From assembly GCA_046484125.1 (NCBI GenBank), contig JAWOBX010000063.1:1-32314 (forward strand): a stretch of DNA of 32,314 bases, read 5' to 3'. The position numbers and the translations under genes are program-made. Each line of letters starts with the position of its first letter. The stretch's first letter is position 1. Source of the DNA: JBGLNL01 sp046484125. Lineage in GTDB: Bacteria; Chloroflexota; Dehalococcoidia; SZUA-161; SpSt-899. Shown in pieces: positions 1-6,500 of the stretch. The notes under the pieces were generated by a model that did not search any database, had not been told where the DNA came from, and saw only the letters and a list, made by a program, of their open reading frames with translations.

Positions 1-90
1 TTTTGTCAACGCCGTGCTCGCGGGCGAGTCTTGGGACAACATGACTGGGTATCAGGTTGCAAATTTGCTTCAAGACTGTTACATTCCTTT

Positions 91-151
91 TGGACGACTT
101 CATTGGCTCCTCCTTTTGTTTGCTAAAAAAAGAGTAGCCGGGAGTCGTCCA
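91..151. repeat. Inverted repeat forming a potential long-range hairpin
   Basis: TGGACGACT (91-99) is the exact reverse complement of AGTCGTCCA (143-151), and inside it GGCT (105-108) can pair with AGCC (136-139). No open reading frame here looks real. The function is unknown; it lies upstream of the zinc-ribbon gene promoter and could be part of an upstream transcript or a regulatory element. A related imperfect direct repeat (AATTTGCTT followed by AGACTGTT or AGACTCTT) occurs at about 62-80 and 202-220. Confidence 0.35.
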
Positions 152-218
152 TTTTGTCAAAATTATCAATTCCTATGGGATGCTAGTGAAAAATTAACGC
201 GAATTTGCTTACAGACTC

Positions 219-246
219 TTGACAATCGTGCATGAGTTGGTATATC
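219..246 (+). promoter_or_regulatory. Sigma-70-type promoter of the zinc-ribbon gene
   Basis: A perfect -35 TTGACA (219-224) is followed after 16 bp by TATATC (241-246) as the -10. The start codon at 271 lies about 25 nt downstream of the -10, which leaves room for a short leader carrying the AAAGGAGGTG ribosome-binding site at 256-265. Confidence 0.6.
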
Positions 247-270
247 CTTCGTGACAAAGGAGGTGCTGAG

Positions 271-411
271 ATGACAGCCTATTGCATGAAGTGCCGTAAG
301 AAAGTGGAGATCAAGAATCCAAAGAAGATCACGATGAAGAACGGGAAACCGGCGACTCAGGGTGTATGCCCCAAGTGCTCGACCAAGGTGTTCCGCATCG
401 GCAAGAGTTAA
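271..411 (+). CDS. DUF5679-type mini zinc-ribbon protein (46 aa)
   Basis: This 46-residue protein starts at an ATG preceded by a very strong Shine-Dalgarno (AAAGGAGGTG, 256-265) and ends at TAA 409-411. It has two CxxC pairs, C5-x-x-C8 and C33-x-x-C36, which should hold one zinc ion in a rubredoxin-like knuckle. The middle is lysine-rich (KNPKK, MKNGKP). Length, spacing and the K-N-G-K-P-A-T-Q-G motif match the small DUF5679 family that I associate with Chloroflexota and related phyla. The role of the family is unknown to me; the basic charge would suit nucleic acid or ribosome binding, but that is inference. The gene has its own promoter and is followed by a long structured non-coding stretch ending in a terminator, so it seems to be monocistronic. 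Confidence 0.8.
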   Translation: MTAYCMKCRKKVEIKNPKKITMKNGKPATQGVCPKCSTKVFRIGKS

Positions 412-450
412 ATCAATAACTCTGGAAAACAATACATAAATTTAAATTGA

Positions 451-680
451 AGGAAGTCAGGGCTTCCTGCTGTAGTTGTATTCTACTCTGTTTCAGGGTG
501 AGTGTAGCTATTACAACAGGAATATTATAGATTAGCTGGCTTCATATATACTGACGCTTTTTCTAAACTACCGTTCGGTAAAGCTAAGAAAGCAATGCCG
601 CTACGTTGAGAAAGCGGAAGTATCAAAGCCTGATATGATTTGCGTTCAGGTGCTGTGTTATCAGGCGAAAGAGTGCTATG
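451..680 (+). ncRNA. Candidate structured RNA or long structured 3' UTR
   Basis: No coding frame is convincing here, yet helices follow one another. AGGAAG/CTTCCT pairs 451-456 with 463-468. An overlapping, mutually exclusive helix pairs 466-476 with 510-520 (one mismatch, one G-U). GCTTT 556-560 pairs with AAAGC 589-593 around an inner ACCGTTCGGT hairpin (570-579). CCGCT 598-602 pairs with AGCGG 613-617. GCCTGAT 628-634 pairs exactly with ATCAGGC 660-666. A perfect terminator follows at 681-725. Only a convergent gene lies downstream, so this cannot be a riboswitch for a following gene. It is either a free small RNA or the 3' UTR of the zinc-ribbon mRNA. I could not match it to RNase P, tmRNA, SRP RNA or 6S RNA. 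Confidence 0.4.
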
Positions 681-725
681 AAAAAAACCGGGGCCTGACT
701 GCTTCAGTCAGGCCCCGGTTTTTTT
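681..725. terminator. Bidirectional Rho-independent terminator
   Basis: A perfect 20-bp stem (681-700 with 706-725) surrounds a 5-nt loop. The stem begins with seven A and ends with seven T, so it reads as an intrinsic terminator on both strands. It separates the rightward zinc-ribbon/RNA unit from the leftward TPR gene ending at 762. Confidence 0.95.
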
Positions 726-761
726 GCGTGAAATACAATGACTCGGTCTGAATGTGCACTT

Positions 762-2363
762 CTAAGTGGCCGATTTGGTTGAACGCTTTATGATATTGAC
801 AGCGTTCCGGATAGCGTGGTTTATGGCGTACAGCCACTCAAGGCTTGTCGATATTGCCAGTTGAAAACTTCTATTCCCTATTTCCTCTTCGGAACGTATT
901 TGCTGCAGTCTGTCGAGCCAGTTCCGGGCTTCTCTGTGTGAGGGGTTCAGATGTAGCGCACGGTAGAAATCAGCCTCGGCCGCCTCATATTGCTCGGAGG
1001 CGTAGAATGCTCGACCACGATTGCAATATATGGATGGCTTCCGGAGATTCAGCTCTATTGCCCTGGTGAAATCTTTAATTGCCAGTTCGTGTTCCCTCAG
1101 GGCGCTGTATACCAGTCCCCGCCCATTGTAAGCTCGGCCGGAGGAATCCGGTTCCAGCTCTATCGCCCTGGTGAAATCCTCCCTGGCCTTGCTGTACATT
1201 CCCCTTACCCCGTACATTGTGCCACGGCACCTGTATGCCTCAGGTGACCTGTGGTCTCGTCTGATAGCTGTAGTATAATCTGCCAGGGCTCGCTCAAATT
1301 GCCCGTTATGTTTGTGAACTATACCGCGGCGAAGGTAAGAGACAGCGTTCTGGGAATCAAGAGAAATGGCTTTAGAGAGGTCGGTGATTGCCGGTTCGTA
1401 TATTCGGAGGGCATCGTAAGCAATCCCTCTGTTGCTGTACAGAAGTGGGTCATCCCGGTCTAATTCTATCGCTTTTGAGTAATCTTTGATAGCAAGTTGA
1501 TATTGGTTTAACCCATGATAGGCCAGGGCTCTGTTATTGTAAGGAGCGGGAACATCCGGACGCAACTCGATAACTTTGCTGAAATCCTCTACCGCCAGTT
1601 CATATTCCCCTTTATTCCGATAGGCGAAGCCACGATTGTTGTAAACAACGGCAGCTTCCTGATCCAGTAAAAGCGCGGATGAAAAGTCAGCTATGGCCTC
1701 GTCATATTTGCCTGCGATATTGTATAGGATTCCCCGCCGGTTATACGCAACCGGATTCTCCGGGTTCAATGCTATGGATCTGGAATAGTCCGCCATAGCG
1801 GCCGCGTAGTTATCGATATTCCTGTGAATCAGGCCTCTCTCAGCGTAAGCTTCAGCGTCATCCGGATCCAGATTGATAACCCTGTTATACTCCTCCAGGG
1901 CGAGCTCCATCTCCCCTTCTTCCAGATGATGTTTAGCATCTATCTTTAACTGTTCCAGCTCGCCGAGTTCACCTTCGGCGAAAGCTGATTCTATGACTTC
2001 GGGGACATTTGCCTGCTCCGCCCCGGTTACCCCCGGTTTTTCCGCCTGTGCCCACTTGCCCTTTGATTCGCAAATGGGAGTACCGGGCATGAGACTGCCG
2101 CCCTTATCGATGCGGTATTGCCATTTGGCTTTGGATTCGACTTCATGTCCGGCGGGGTAGCAAAGCACCGTGATGCGATAGCAATTTTCAGCCTCATCAA
2201 ACAGGGCTGTCTCCACTTCCCATGAGAGATCAAGCCCGTCAAGCCACCGTACCATATTCGGCAGTTCGTACCTGGCATGAATGAGCGCTCTCTCACATAC
2301 CACCCATCTCGAATCACGAATACTCGATATCTCATTTGGCCTTCTTCCTCGATTGCCAGCCAT
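762..2363 (-). CDS. Tetratricopeptide-repeat protein, ten TPRs (533 aa)
   Basis: A soluble protein without signal peptide or membrane segment. Residues about 1-115 form an unrecognised N-terminal region with a W/Y-rich beta-like pattern. From about 134 to 475 there are ten consecutive 34-residue TPR units, one of them 35 residues, with the usual pattern of aYxxRG at helix A, Y/F then A-I/V-x-D/E-Y/F at helix B, and a closing A-I-x-L-x-P/D. The C-terminal 55 residues are helical. TPR arrays are protein-binding scaffolds and the partner cannot be read from sequence. The start is supported by AAGGAGG seven bases before ATG. A possible extended -10 (TGATATATT, reverse complement of 2397-2405) lies upstream. 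It is divergent from the MeaB gene and closed by the 681-725 terminator, so it is probably monocistronic. Confidence 0.9.
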   Translation of the reverse strand: MAGNRGRRPNEISSIRDSRWVVCERALIHARYELPNMVRWLDGLDLSWEVETALFDEAENCYRITVLCYPAGHEVESKAKWQYRIDKGGSLMPGTPICESKGKWAQAEKPGVTGAEQANVPEVIESAFAEGELGELEQLKIDAKHHLEEGEMELALEEYNRVINLDPDDAEAYAERGLIHRNIDNYAAAMADYSRSIALNPENPVAYNRRGILYNIAGKYDEAIADFSSALLLDQEAAVVYNNRGFAYRNKGEYELAVEDFSKVIELRPDVPAPYNNRALAYHGLNQYQLAIKDYSKAIELDRDDPLLYSNRGIAYDALRIYEPAITDLSKAISLDSQNAVSYLRRGIVHKHNGQFERALADYTTAIRRDHRSPEAYRCRGTMYGVRGMYSKAREDFTRAIELEPDSSGRAYNGRGLVYSALREHELAIKDFTRAIELNLRKPSIYCNRGRAFYASEQYEAAEADFYRALHLNPSHREARNWLDRLQQIRSEEEIGNRSFQLAISTSLEWLYAINHAIRNAVNIIKRSTKSAT

Positions 2364-2768
2364 TTATTCCTCCTTATTATCTTCAGCTAAGGCGCGAATA
2401 TATCAGTCATCATGACATGTTTACATAAGACTTCCAGTTTATTAGACGTTTCCGCATCGTATGATGTTCCTTACCATCGGATTTATTCCAGGTCATTTCC
2501 GATCAAGCCGGATGATATCCACCGAACCGTTTATCCACCGGACGCTGATGTACTCGAAGGCGGGCTGATAACAAACCGGCAGGGGGTACTTGACCGATGA
2601 TAATGGCGGACCGAGTAAGGCAGGCTCCGAACACTCCTGTGAAACGCGAGGGTTGAATGTCTTTGCGTTTGAAACGCTGTTTTCAGGAATCACGGTTTTT
2701 GGCGCAATTTTTGAAGGTATGATAATATGAGGAATAGTGATTGGAACGTTGGTTTGAGGATTTAACGG
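2364..2768. other. 405-bp divergent intergenic region
   Basis: No gene is supported here; the short frames have no ribosome-binding site and no family resemblance. It holds the TPR promoter candidate (2397-2405) and a weak -35/-10 pair for the MeaB gene (TTGGCG 2699-2704, 16 bp, GATAAT 2721-2726). GCGTTTGAAACGC (2665-2677) is a perfect 6+1+6 inverted repeat and its TGAAACGC half also occurs at 2640-2647, which could form an operator. Confidence 0.4.
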
Positions 2769-3746
2769 ATGGAGTTGGTTGAAAGAATGCTTCATGGCGA
2801 CCAGAGGGAGCTGTCGCGCCTCATCAGCATGGTGGAAAGGGAATCACCCGAGGTGCCGGAGATAATGAAAGCCATTTACCCGCATCTGGGGAAAGCTTAT
2901 TCAATAGGAGTAACCGGTCCCCCGGGCGCCGGTAAAAGTACGCTTGCCGACAGATTGGTCGCCCTTATAAGGGGCAGAGATCTTTCAGTGGGGGTAATAG
3001 CGGTTGATCCGACCAGTCCTTTCAGCGGTGGCGCGGTTCTTGGCGACCGGATCAGAATGCAGCAGCACTATCTGGATTCTGAGGTTTTCATACGGAGCAT
3101 GGCAAGTCGTGGTAGTCGCGGTGGACTTCCGAGTACCACCCGGGACGTTATGAAGCTTCTTGACGCCTTTGGTAAGGATATCATACTGGTGGAGACTGTA
3201 GGGGTGGGGCAGACCGAACTGGATATTATGGAGGCGGTGGATTCCACCATAGTCACACTGGTGCCGGAGGCTGGTGATACGGTGCAGACCATGAAGGCCG
3301 GCTTGCTTGAGGTGGCCGATATATTCGCGGTTAACAAGTCCGACCGGCCCGGAGCCGACAAGCTTATTGTGGAGCTCAGGTCAATGCTATCCATGAGCGG
3401 AGCTGAAGAGGAGTGGACTCCACCTATAGTCGCCACCGAGGCTGTTAATAACAGGGGCATCGAGGAGCTGTATCAGGCGGTGATTGACCATCAGGACTTT
3501 CTGAGAACCAGCGGCCAATTCCTGATACGGCGTCAGCAGCAGAATAGGGAGGAGTTCATAAGGGCGATAGAGCATCGGCTGAGGAAACGGCTTTCAAATC
3601 TGATGAAGAACAGCGACCAGTTAATGCAGTTGTGGGGTGAGGTTGAGGCGGGTAAAACCGATCCTTACACCGCTGTGGATATAATGGAAAGCGAAGCGGT
3701 ATCCCGTGGCTGGCTGCCGGACCCGAGTCCCTCGACAAACATTTGA
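2769..3746 (+). CDS. meaB: MeaB/ArgK-type P-loop GTPase (G3E family), 325 aa
   Basis: MeaB-type GTPases are chaperones that gate cobalamin loading and protect methylmalonyl-CoA mutase or related B12 mutases in the cytoplasm. The Walker A motif GPPGAGKST is at about 50-58. The family block DPTSPFSGGAVLGDRIRMQ follows, then ETVGVGQ at 142-148 (switch II/G3 region) and NKSD at 189-192 (G4, guanine specificity). Length and motif order are normal for the family. The ATG at 2769 follows GAGGA at 2756-2760. No mutase or cobalamin gene lies in this window, so the client is unknown; mutase subunits are often next to meaB, and their absence here is notable. ArgK kinase is the old name for the family; the chaperone role is better supported. 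Confidence 0.92.
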   Translation: MELVERMLHGDQRELSRLISMVERESPEVPEIMKAIYPHLGKAYSIGVTGPPGAGKSTLADRLVALIRGRDLSVGVIAVDPTSPFSGGAVLGDRIRMQQHYLDSEVFIRSMASRGSRGGLPSTTRDVMKLLDAFGKDIILVETVGVGQTELDIMEAVDSTIVTLVPEAGDTVQTMKAGLLEVADIFAVNKSDRPGADKLIVELRSMLSMSGAEEEWTPPIVATEAVNNRGIEELYQAVIDHQDFLRTSGQFLIRRQQQNREEFIRAIEHRLRKRLSNLMKNSDQLMQLWGEVEAGKTDPYTAVDIMESEAVSRGWLPDPSPSTNI

Positions 3747-3840
3747 TAAAGATGCCCGCTTGAGCCTGAAAACAGTGACCCGGGGAACGCCGGCATGGAT
3801 ATGCTTTTATAGCTGTTTTTTAAGCGTTAATATCGTTGTC

Positions 3841-3869
3841 TTGTAATGTTTACGGTTTCGTGGTAAAAT
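3841..3869 (+). promoter_or_regulatory. Promoter giving a probably leaderless mRNA for the FtsZ-like gene
   Basis: TTGTAA (3841-3846), a 17-bp spacer and TAAAAT (3864-3869) preceded by TGG make an extended -10 promoter. The ATG at 3878 begins only 8 nt after the -10, where transcription itself should start, and there is no Shine-Dalgarno before it. The same geometry is seen at mobA. Confidence 0.6.
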
Positions 3870-3877
3870 CTCGCATT

Positions 3878-4936
3878 ATGAGAACACTATGGATAGGTTA
3901 TGGACAGGCGGGGGGGAAGATTGCCAATACCCTCATGGGGATGAGGAAAAGTTGCTATAGCGCTATTGCGGTAAACACTGAGGAAGCTGATCTGGCTGGC
4001 CTCAACAAAGTGGACAGGCGGATTCTCATAGGGTGGTACAAACAGAGGGGAAGGGGGGTGGGGGCTGATCTTGAACTGAGCGGGGAAATCGCTCAGAAAT
4101 CGCTATCCCAGACTATGGGCTGGGTAGGCAAACTCACTGAGAAACTTGATCCTGAGGCGTACTGGATTTTAGCGGGTACGGCCGGAGGAACAGGTGCGGG
4201 AGGGGCCTATGTTCTGGCCAATGAACTAAAGAGCATCTACGATAAGCCGGTTTATGCCCTGGCGATTCTTCCTTCTACTACGGGATTGCTCGAAGAGAAG
4301 GAGGCCCTCTGTATCCAGAATACACTAAAGAGCATCGAACTCTGGAACAAGTACTTTGATAATATCCTGCTGCTGGATAATCCGCAGTATGAGAGGCGTG
4401 AGGAAACTACCGAGTCGGTGGAAAGAATGTACAGGCGGATCAATCGTGATGTAGCCAGGAAGTTGACTATACTTTTGTGTGCCGGAGAGGCCAAATATCC
4501 GCCGCAGGAAGTATTCAGCGCCTCGGAAATCAAGGCCACTCTTGGCAAGGGCGGCGGTTTCTCTACACTCGGTTATCGTGGGGAAAGGATAAAACGGCTT
4601 ACCCGATTCTGGGCGACGGGGATAAATCCTGACGAAAGAAGGCTGGAGGAGATCATTAAGGACGCGGTTGATCGGAGCAGACTCACTTTCGCGTGTGACG
4701 TAAGCGGTGCCAAAGCCGGGGGAATGGTCGCCTATGGCCGGCCGCAGCACCTCTTTACTCAGGCCATCACAACCGGCAAGGCCCATCTTGAAAAACTGCT
4801 GAAAGTCGGTGAGATCAGGTACGGCGACTATCCTGACAAGTGGGCGGGAGAGTTAGGTGCCGTTGTTCTGGCTTCAGGTATTTCGGATTTCCCGCGTCTG
4901 GATGAGATGCGAAAGCGGCTGGCGGAAATTGGTTGA
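3878..4936 (+). CDS. FtsZ/tubulin-superfamily GTPase, non-canonical paralogue (352 aa)
   Basis: The Rossmann-like nucleotide-binding half is clear: GYGQAGGK at 8-15, a VNTEEADL stretch like VNTDAQDL of FtsZ, GRGVGAD near 58-64, and the tubulin signature AGGTGAG at 102-108. A C-terminal half resembling the FtsZ C-domain ends without the FtsA/ZipA-binding tail. The segment matching the FtsZ T7 loop (NLDFAD in the neighbour at 6501-7622) reads VFSASE at 212-217, so the first two catalytic-loop residues are lost and the third is Glu instead of Asp. GTP binding is therefore likely but polymer-stimulated hydrolysis may be altered. The frame is open from a TTG at 3836, but ATG 3878 is chosen because the fold starts there and a promoter abuts it. 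The role is unknown; it could be a CetZ-like or other cytoskeletal protein. Confidence 0.8.
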   Translation: MRTLWIGYGQAGGKIANTLMGMRKSCYSAIAVNTEEADLAGLNKVDRRILIGWYKQRGRGVGADLELSGEIAQKSLSQTMGWVGKLTEKLDPEAYWILAGTAGGTGAGGAYVLANELKSIYDKPVYALAILPSTTGLLEEKEALCIQNTLKSIELWNKYFDNILLLDNPQYERREETTESVERMYRRINRDVARKLTILLCAGEAKYPPQEVFSASEIKATLGKGGGFSTLGYRGERIKRLTRFWATGINPDERRLEEIIKDAVDRSRLTFACDVSGAKAGGMVAYGRPQHLFTQAITTGKAHLEKLLKVGEIRYGDYPDKWAGELGAVVLASGISDFPRLDEMRKRLAEIG

Positions 4937-5012
4937 TAGTAGATTTTCCGCTCTTCGCCCCAAAGAATTCAGAGCCGATTGAATCAGGGTAACTCTGAGC
5001 AACCCCTTTTAA

Positions 5013-5086
5013 TTCCCCAAACCCGGGGAAATTTGAATCCGGGGGATAGCCCCAGACCGGGTGAAGTCACCTCTTACTGAAGAGGT
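5013..5086. repeat. Small hairpins between convergent genes
   Basis: TTCCCC (5013-5018) pairs with GGGGAA (5025-5030), and ACCTCTT (5069-5075) pairs with AAGAGGT (5080-5086) around an ACTG loop. They lie between the FtsZ-like gene and the convergent secreted-protein gene, where terminators are expected, but neither has a good T-tract. Weak evidence for terminators. Confidence 0.3.
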
Positions 5087-5150
5087 TCCCTGGAGATCAA
5101 ATTATCGGATTGCTGAACTTGCCGATAGACCGCTTTTTAAATTGCGCGAT

Positions 5151-5933
5151 TTATACCCGCCTTCTCCATCGGGGGCCGACCCTGACTATAACCAGTACTG
5201 ACAAAATGATCGCGATTATGGCTATTATCAGCGAGGCGATCGCCAATCCAACCCCTCCGGATCCGCCCTTCGGTCCCTCCGGCCCCGCGGGCCCCTGAGC
5301 GCCCTGTGGCCCCTGAGCTCCCCGAAGATCTGGAACACTGAATGAGGCTTCATCTGACCGGTCCTCCGGATCGATTGCCACTATACTGTACGTGCCCGCT
5401 TCGAGGATTGGTGAGACTATGGTCGTGGTAAAGGAACCATCAGGGCCTGCCACAACATCCCCGGCCACTGCGTTGCCCATGGTGATGGTTACGGTGGCTC
5501 CCGGGGTGAACCCCTGGGCTGATATCTTGGTGACTAGACCGTGGTCGGGATTTAGACTGATACTCGCGTCTTTGGCTGGAGGAGCAGGAGGTGATGAACC
5601 GGATATTCCGTTAAGATTGAGTTTGATGTTATCGCCTTTAATCCACTGGGCTACTTCGGCGGCGGCATCATCAGGTCCCACTGTGAAGGAGACGGATTTC
5701 CCTTCATAGTCACCGGCGACTTTGATATCATACTGATCGCCAGTGGTTATGGTCGAGGCAACCAGCGTGCCGTCGACCCATGCTTTTACCTCGGTGCCGT
5801 TATCAACACTCTGACCATCGAGAGTAACCGAACCATAATATCCGCATACTTCCGGCTGGGCCGCTGAAGTAGCTGGAAGAACGAACAGCCCGGCGATGAC
5901 AAGGGCTATCACCAGGATTCTCCATGTGATCAT
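5151..5933 (-). CDS. Secreted, membrane-anchored protein with Ig-like domains and a collagen-like stretch (260 aa)
   Basis: The order is: an N-terminal signal peptide (about 1-25, ending near ATSAAQ), a beta-rich domain (about 27-110, with DGQSVDNGTEVKAW), a Pro/Ala linker, and a second Ig-like domain (about 120-200, with GFTPGATVTITMG). A short run of Gly-X-Y triplets (GAQGPQGAQGPAGPEGPKG) comes next, then a hydrophobic helix of about 24 residues and a basic tail (RWRRR). That is a type I surface protein with its C-terminus inside. The frame has an earlier ATG at 5948, but that one encodes the AAGGAGG ribosome-binding site itself, so the ATG at 5933 with 5-nt spacing is chosen. Function is unknown; a cell-surface or envelope role is inferred from topology. 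There is no sortase motif. Confidence 0.8.
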   Translation of the reverse strand: MITWRILVIALVIAGLFVLPATSAAQPEVCGYYGSVTLDGQSVDNGTEVKAWVDGTLVASTITTGDQYDIKVAGDYEGKSVSFTVGPDDAAAEVAQWIKGDNIKLNLNGISGSSPPAPPAKDASISLNPDHGLVTKISAQGFTPGATVTITMGNAVAGDVVAGPDGSFTTTIVSPILEAGTYSIVAIDPEDRSDEASFSVPDLRGAQGPQGAQGPAGPEGPKGGSGGVGLAIASLIIAIIAIILSVLVIVRVGPRWRRRV

Positions 5934-6011
5934 CACAACCTCCTTCATGCCATAGAGCTTTGTTCAATCTTTATTGATTGCTAATCGTGTCTGGCAGTTC
6001 CAGGGCAGGAC

Positions 6012-6311
6012 CTAGTTTTTCGATATAAACTCAGTCGGTTTGACGGTCAGAGCTTCAATCCAGTCACCGGCCGTTCTCTTTCTATCCTCTATTATCTCCC
6101 TCAATTCCTCATAAATACTGCGGACCGACCTGGTAGGCGGGTGGGAGAGAAGTCTGGCCAGTTCCCATAATTCAGCATCGGACATGACCGTCAGGCGGAG
6201 GTTGCCCTGTGCGCGTAAACGCTCCGCTTCGCTCTTTTGGCCATTGGCCTCCGCCATTGCTGCCCTTATGGCGCTTTTGACGTGATAACGGACCAGTTCG
6301 TAACTATCCAT
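6012..6311 (-). CDS. Conserved-looking hypothetical protein (99 aa)
   Basis: I do not recognise this protein. It starts with MDSYELVRYHVKSAIRAAM, is strongly helical and charged, and has no signal peptide, membrane segment or metal-binding motif. The frame extends 30 codons further upstream, but the ATG at 6311 has AGGAGGT seven bases before it and the upstream residues look like translated intergenic sequence with a hairpin. It lies 189 nt downstream of ftsZ on the same strand and 78 nt upstream of the collagen-like protein gene, so it may be read as a distal gene of the division cluster or from its own promoter. Confidence 0.7.
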   Translation of the reverse strand: MDSYELVRYHVKSAIRAAMAEANGQKSEAERLRAQGNLRLTVMSDAELWELARLLSHPPTRSVRSIYEELREIIEDRKRTAGDWIEALTVKPTEFISKN

Positions 6312-6350
6312 TATATTACCTCCTGCCGAATACCATCTATATCTGTGGAG

Positions 6351-6412
6351 CCGGGCACCCTGCGAGCCGTATATGCTCATACCGGGTGCCCGGTCACCCA
6401 TGTGCCCACATG
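6351..6412. repeat. Strong stem-loop and palindrome between ftsZ and the 99-aa gene
   Basis: CCGGGCACCC (6351-6360) pairs perfectly with GGGTGCCCGG (6384-6393), and an inner GAGC/GCTC pair (6364-6367, 6375-6378) lies inside its 23-nt loop. Next to it CATGTG-CC-CACATG (6399-6412) is a perfect palindrome. No T-tract follows on either strand, so it is not an ordinary terminator; an mRNA-processing or stabilising hairpin, or an operator, is possible. Confidence 0.5.
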
Positions 6413-6500
6413 TCCCCTCCGTTCAAGAGTTGACTCTGGCCTATCTATCAAATCGCCAGTTATGCGCAGTTTTTCTGTTTCTGACGGCCCGTGCCGCTTC

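Noticed and set aside
14..432. Two overlapping ORFs of 73 and 88 codons at the left end
   Set aside because: No ribosome-binding site and no family resemblance. The minus-strand one runs antisense to the zinc-ribbon gene, which has a promoter, a strong ribosome-binding site and two CxxC pairs.
451..680. RNase P, SRP, tmRNA or 6S RNA
   Set aside because: GGAAGTCAGGGCTTCC superficially recalls the RNase P conserved region, but the other conserved blocks of each of these RNAs are missing.
2412..2795. Short ORFs on both strands before the MeaB gene
   Set aside because: No ribosome-binding site and no homology that I recognise; the minus-strand one overlaps the MeaB start.
3068..3738. Minus-strand ORFs inside the MeaB gene
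   Set aside because: Shadow frames of a clear GTPase gene, with low-complexity Ser/Thr-rich translations.
5110..5298. 62-codon plus-strand ORF opposite the collagen-like protein gene
   Set aside because: Its Pro-rich C-terminus is the antisense of the Gly-Pro triplets; no ribosome-binding site.
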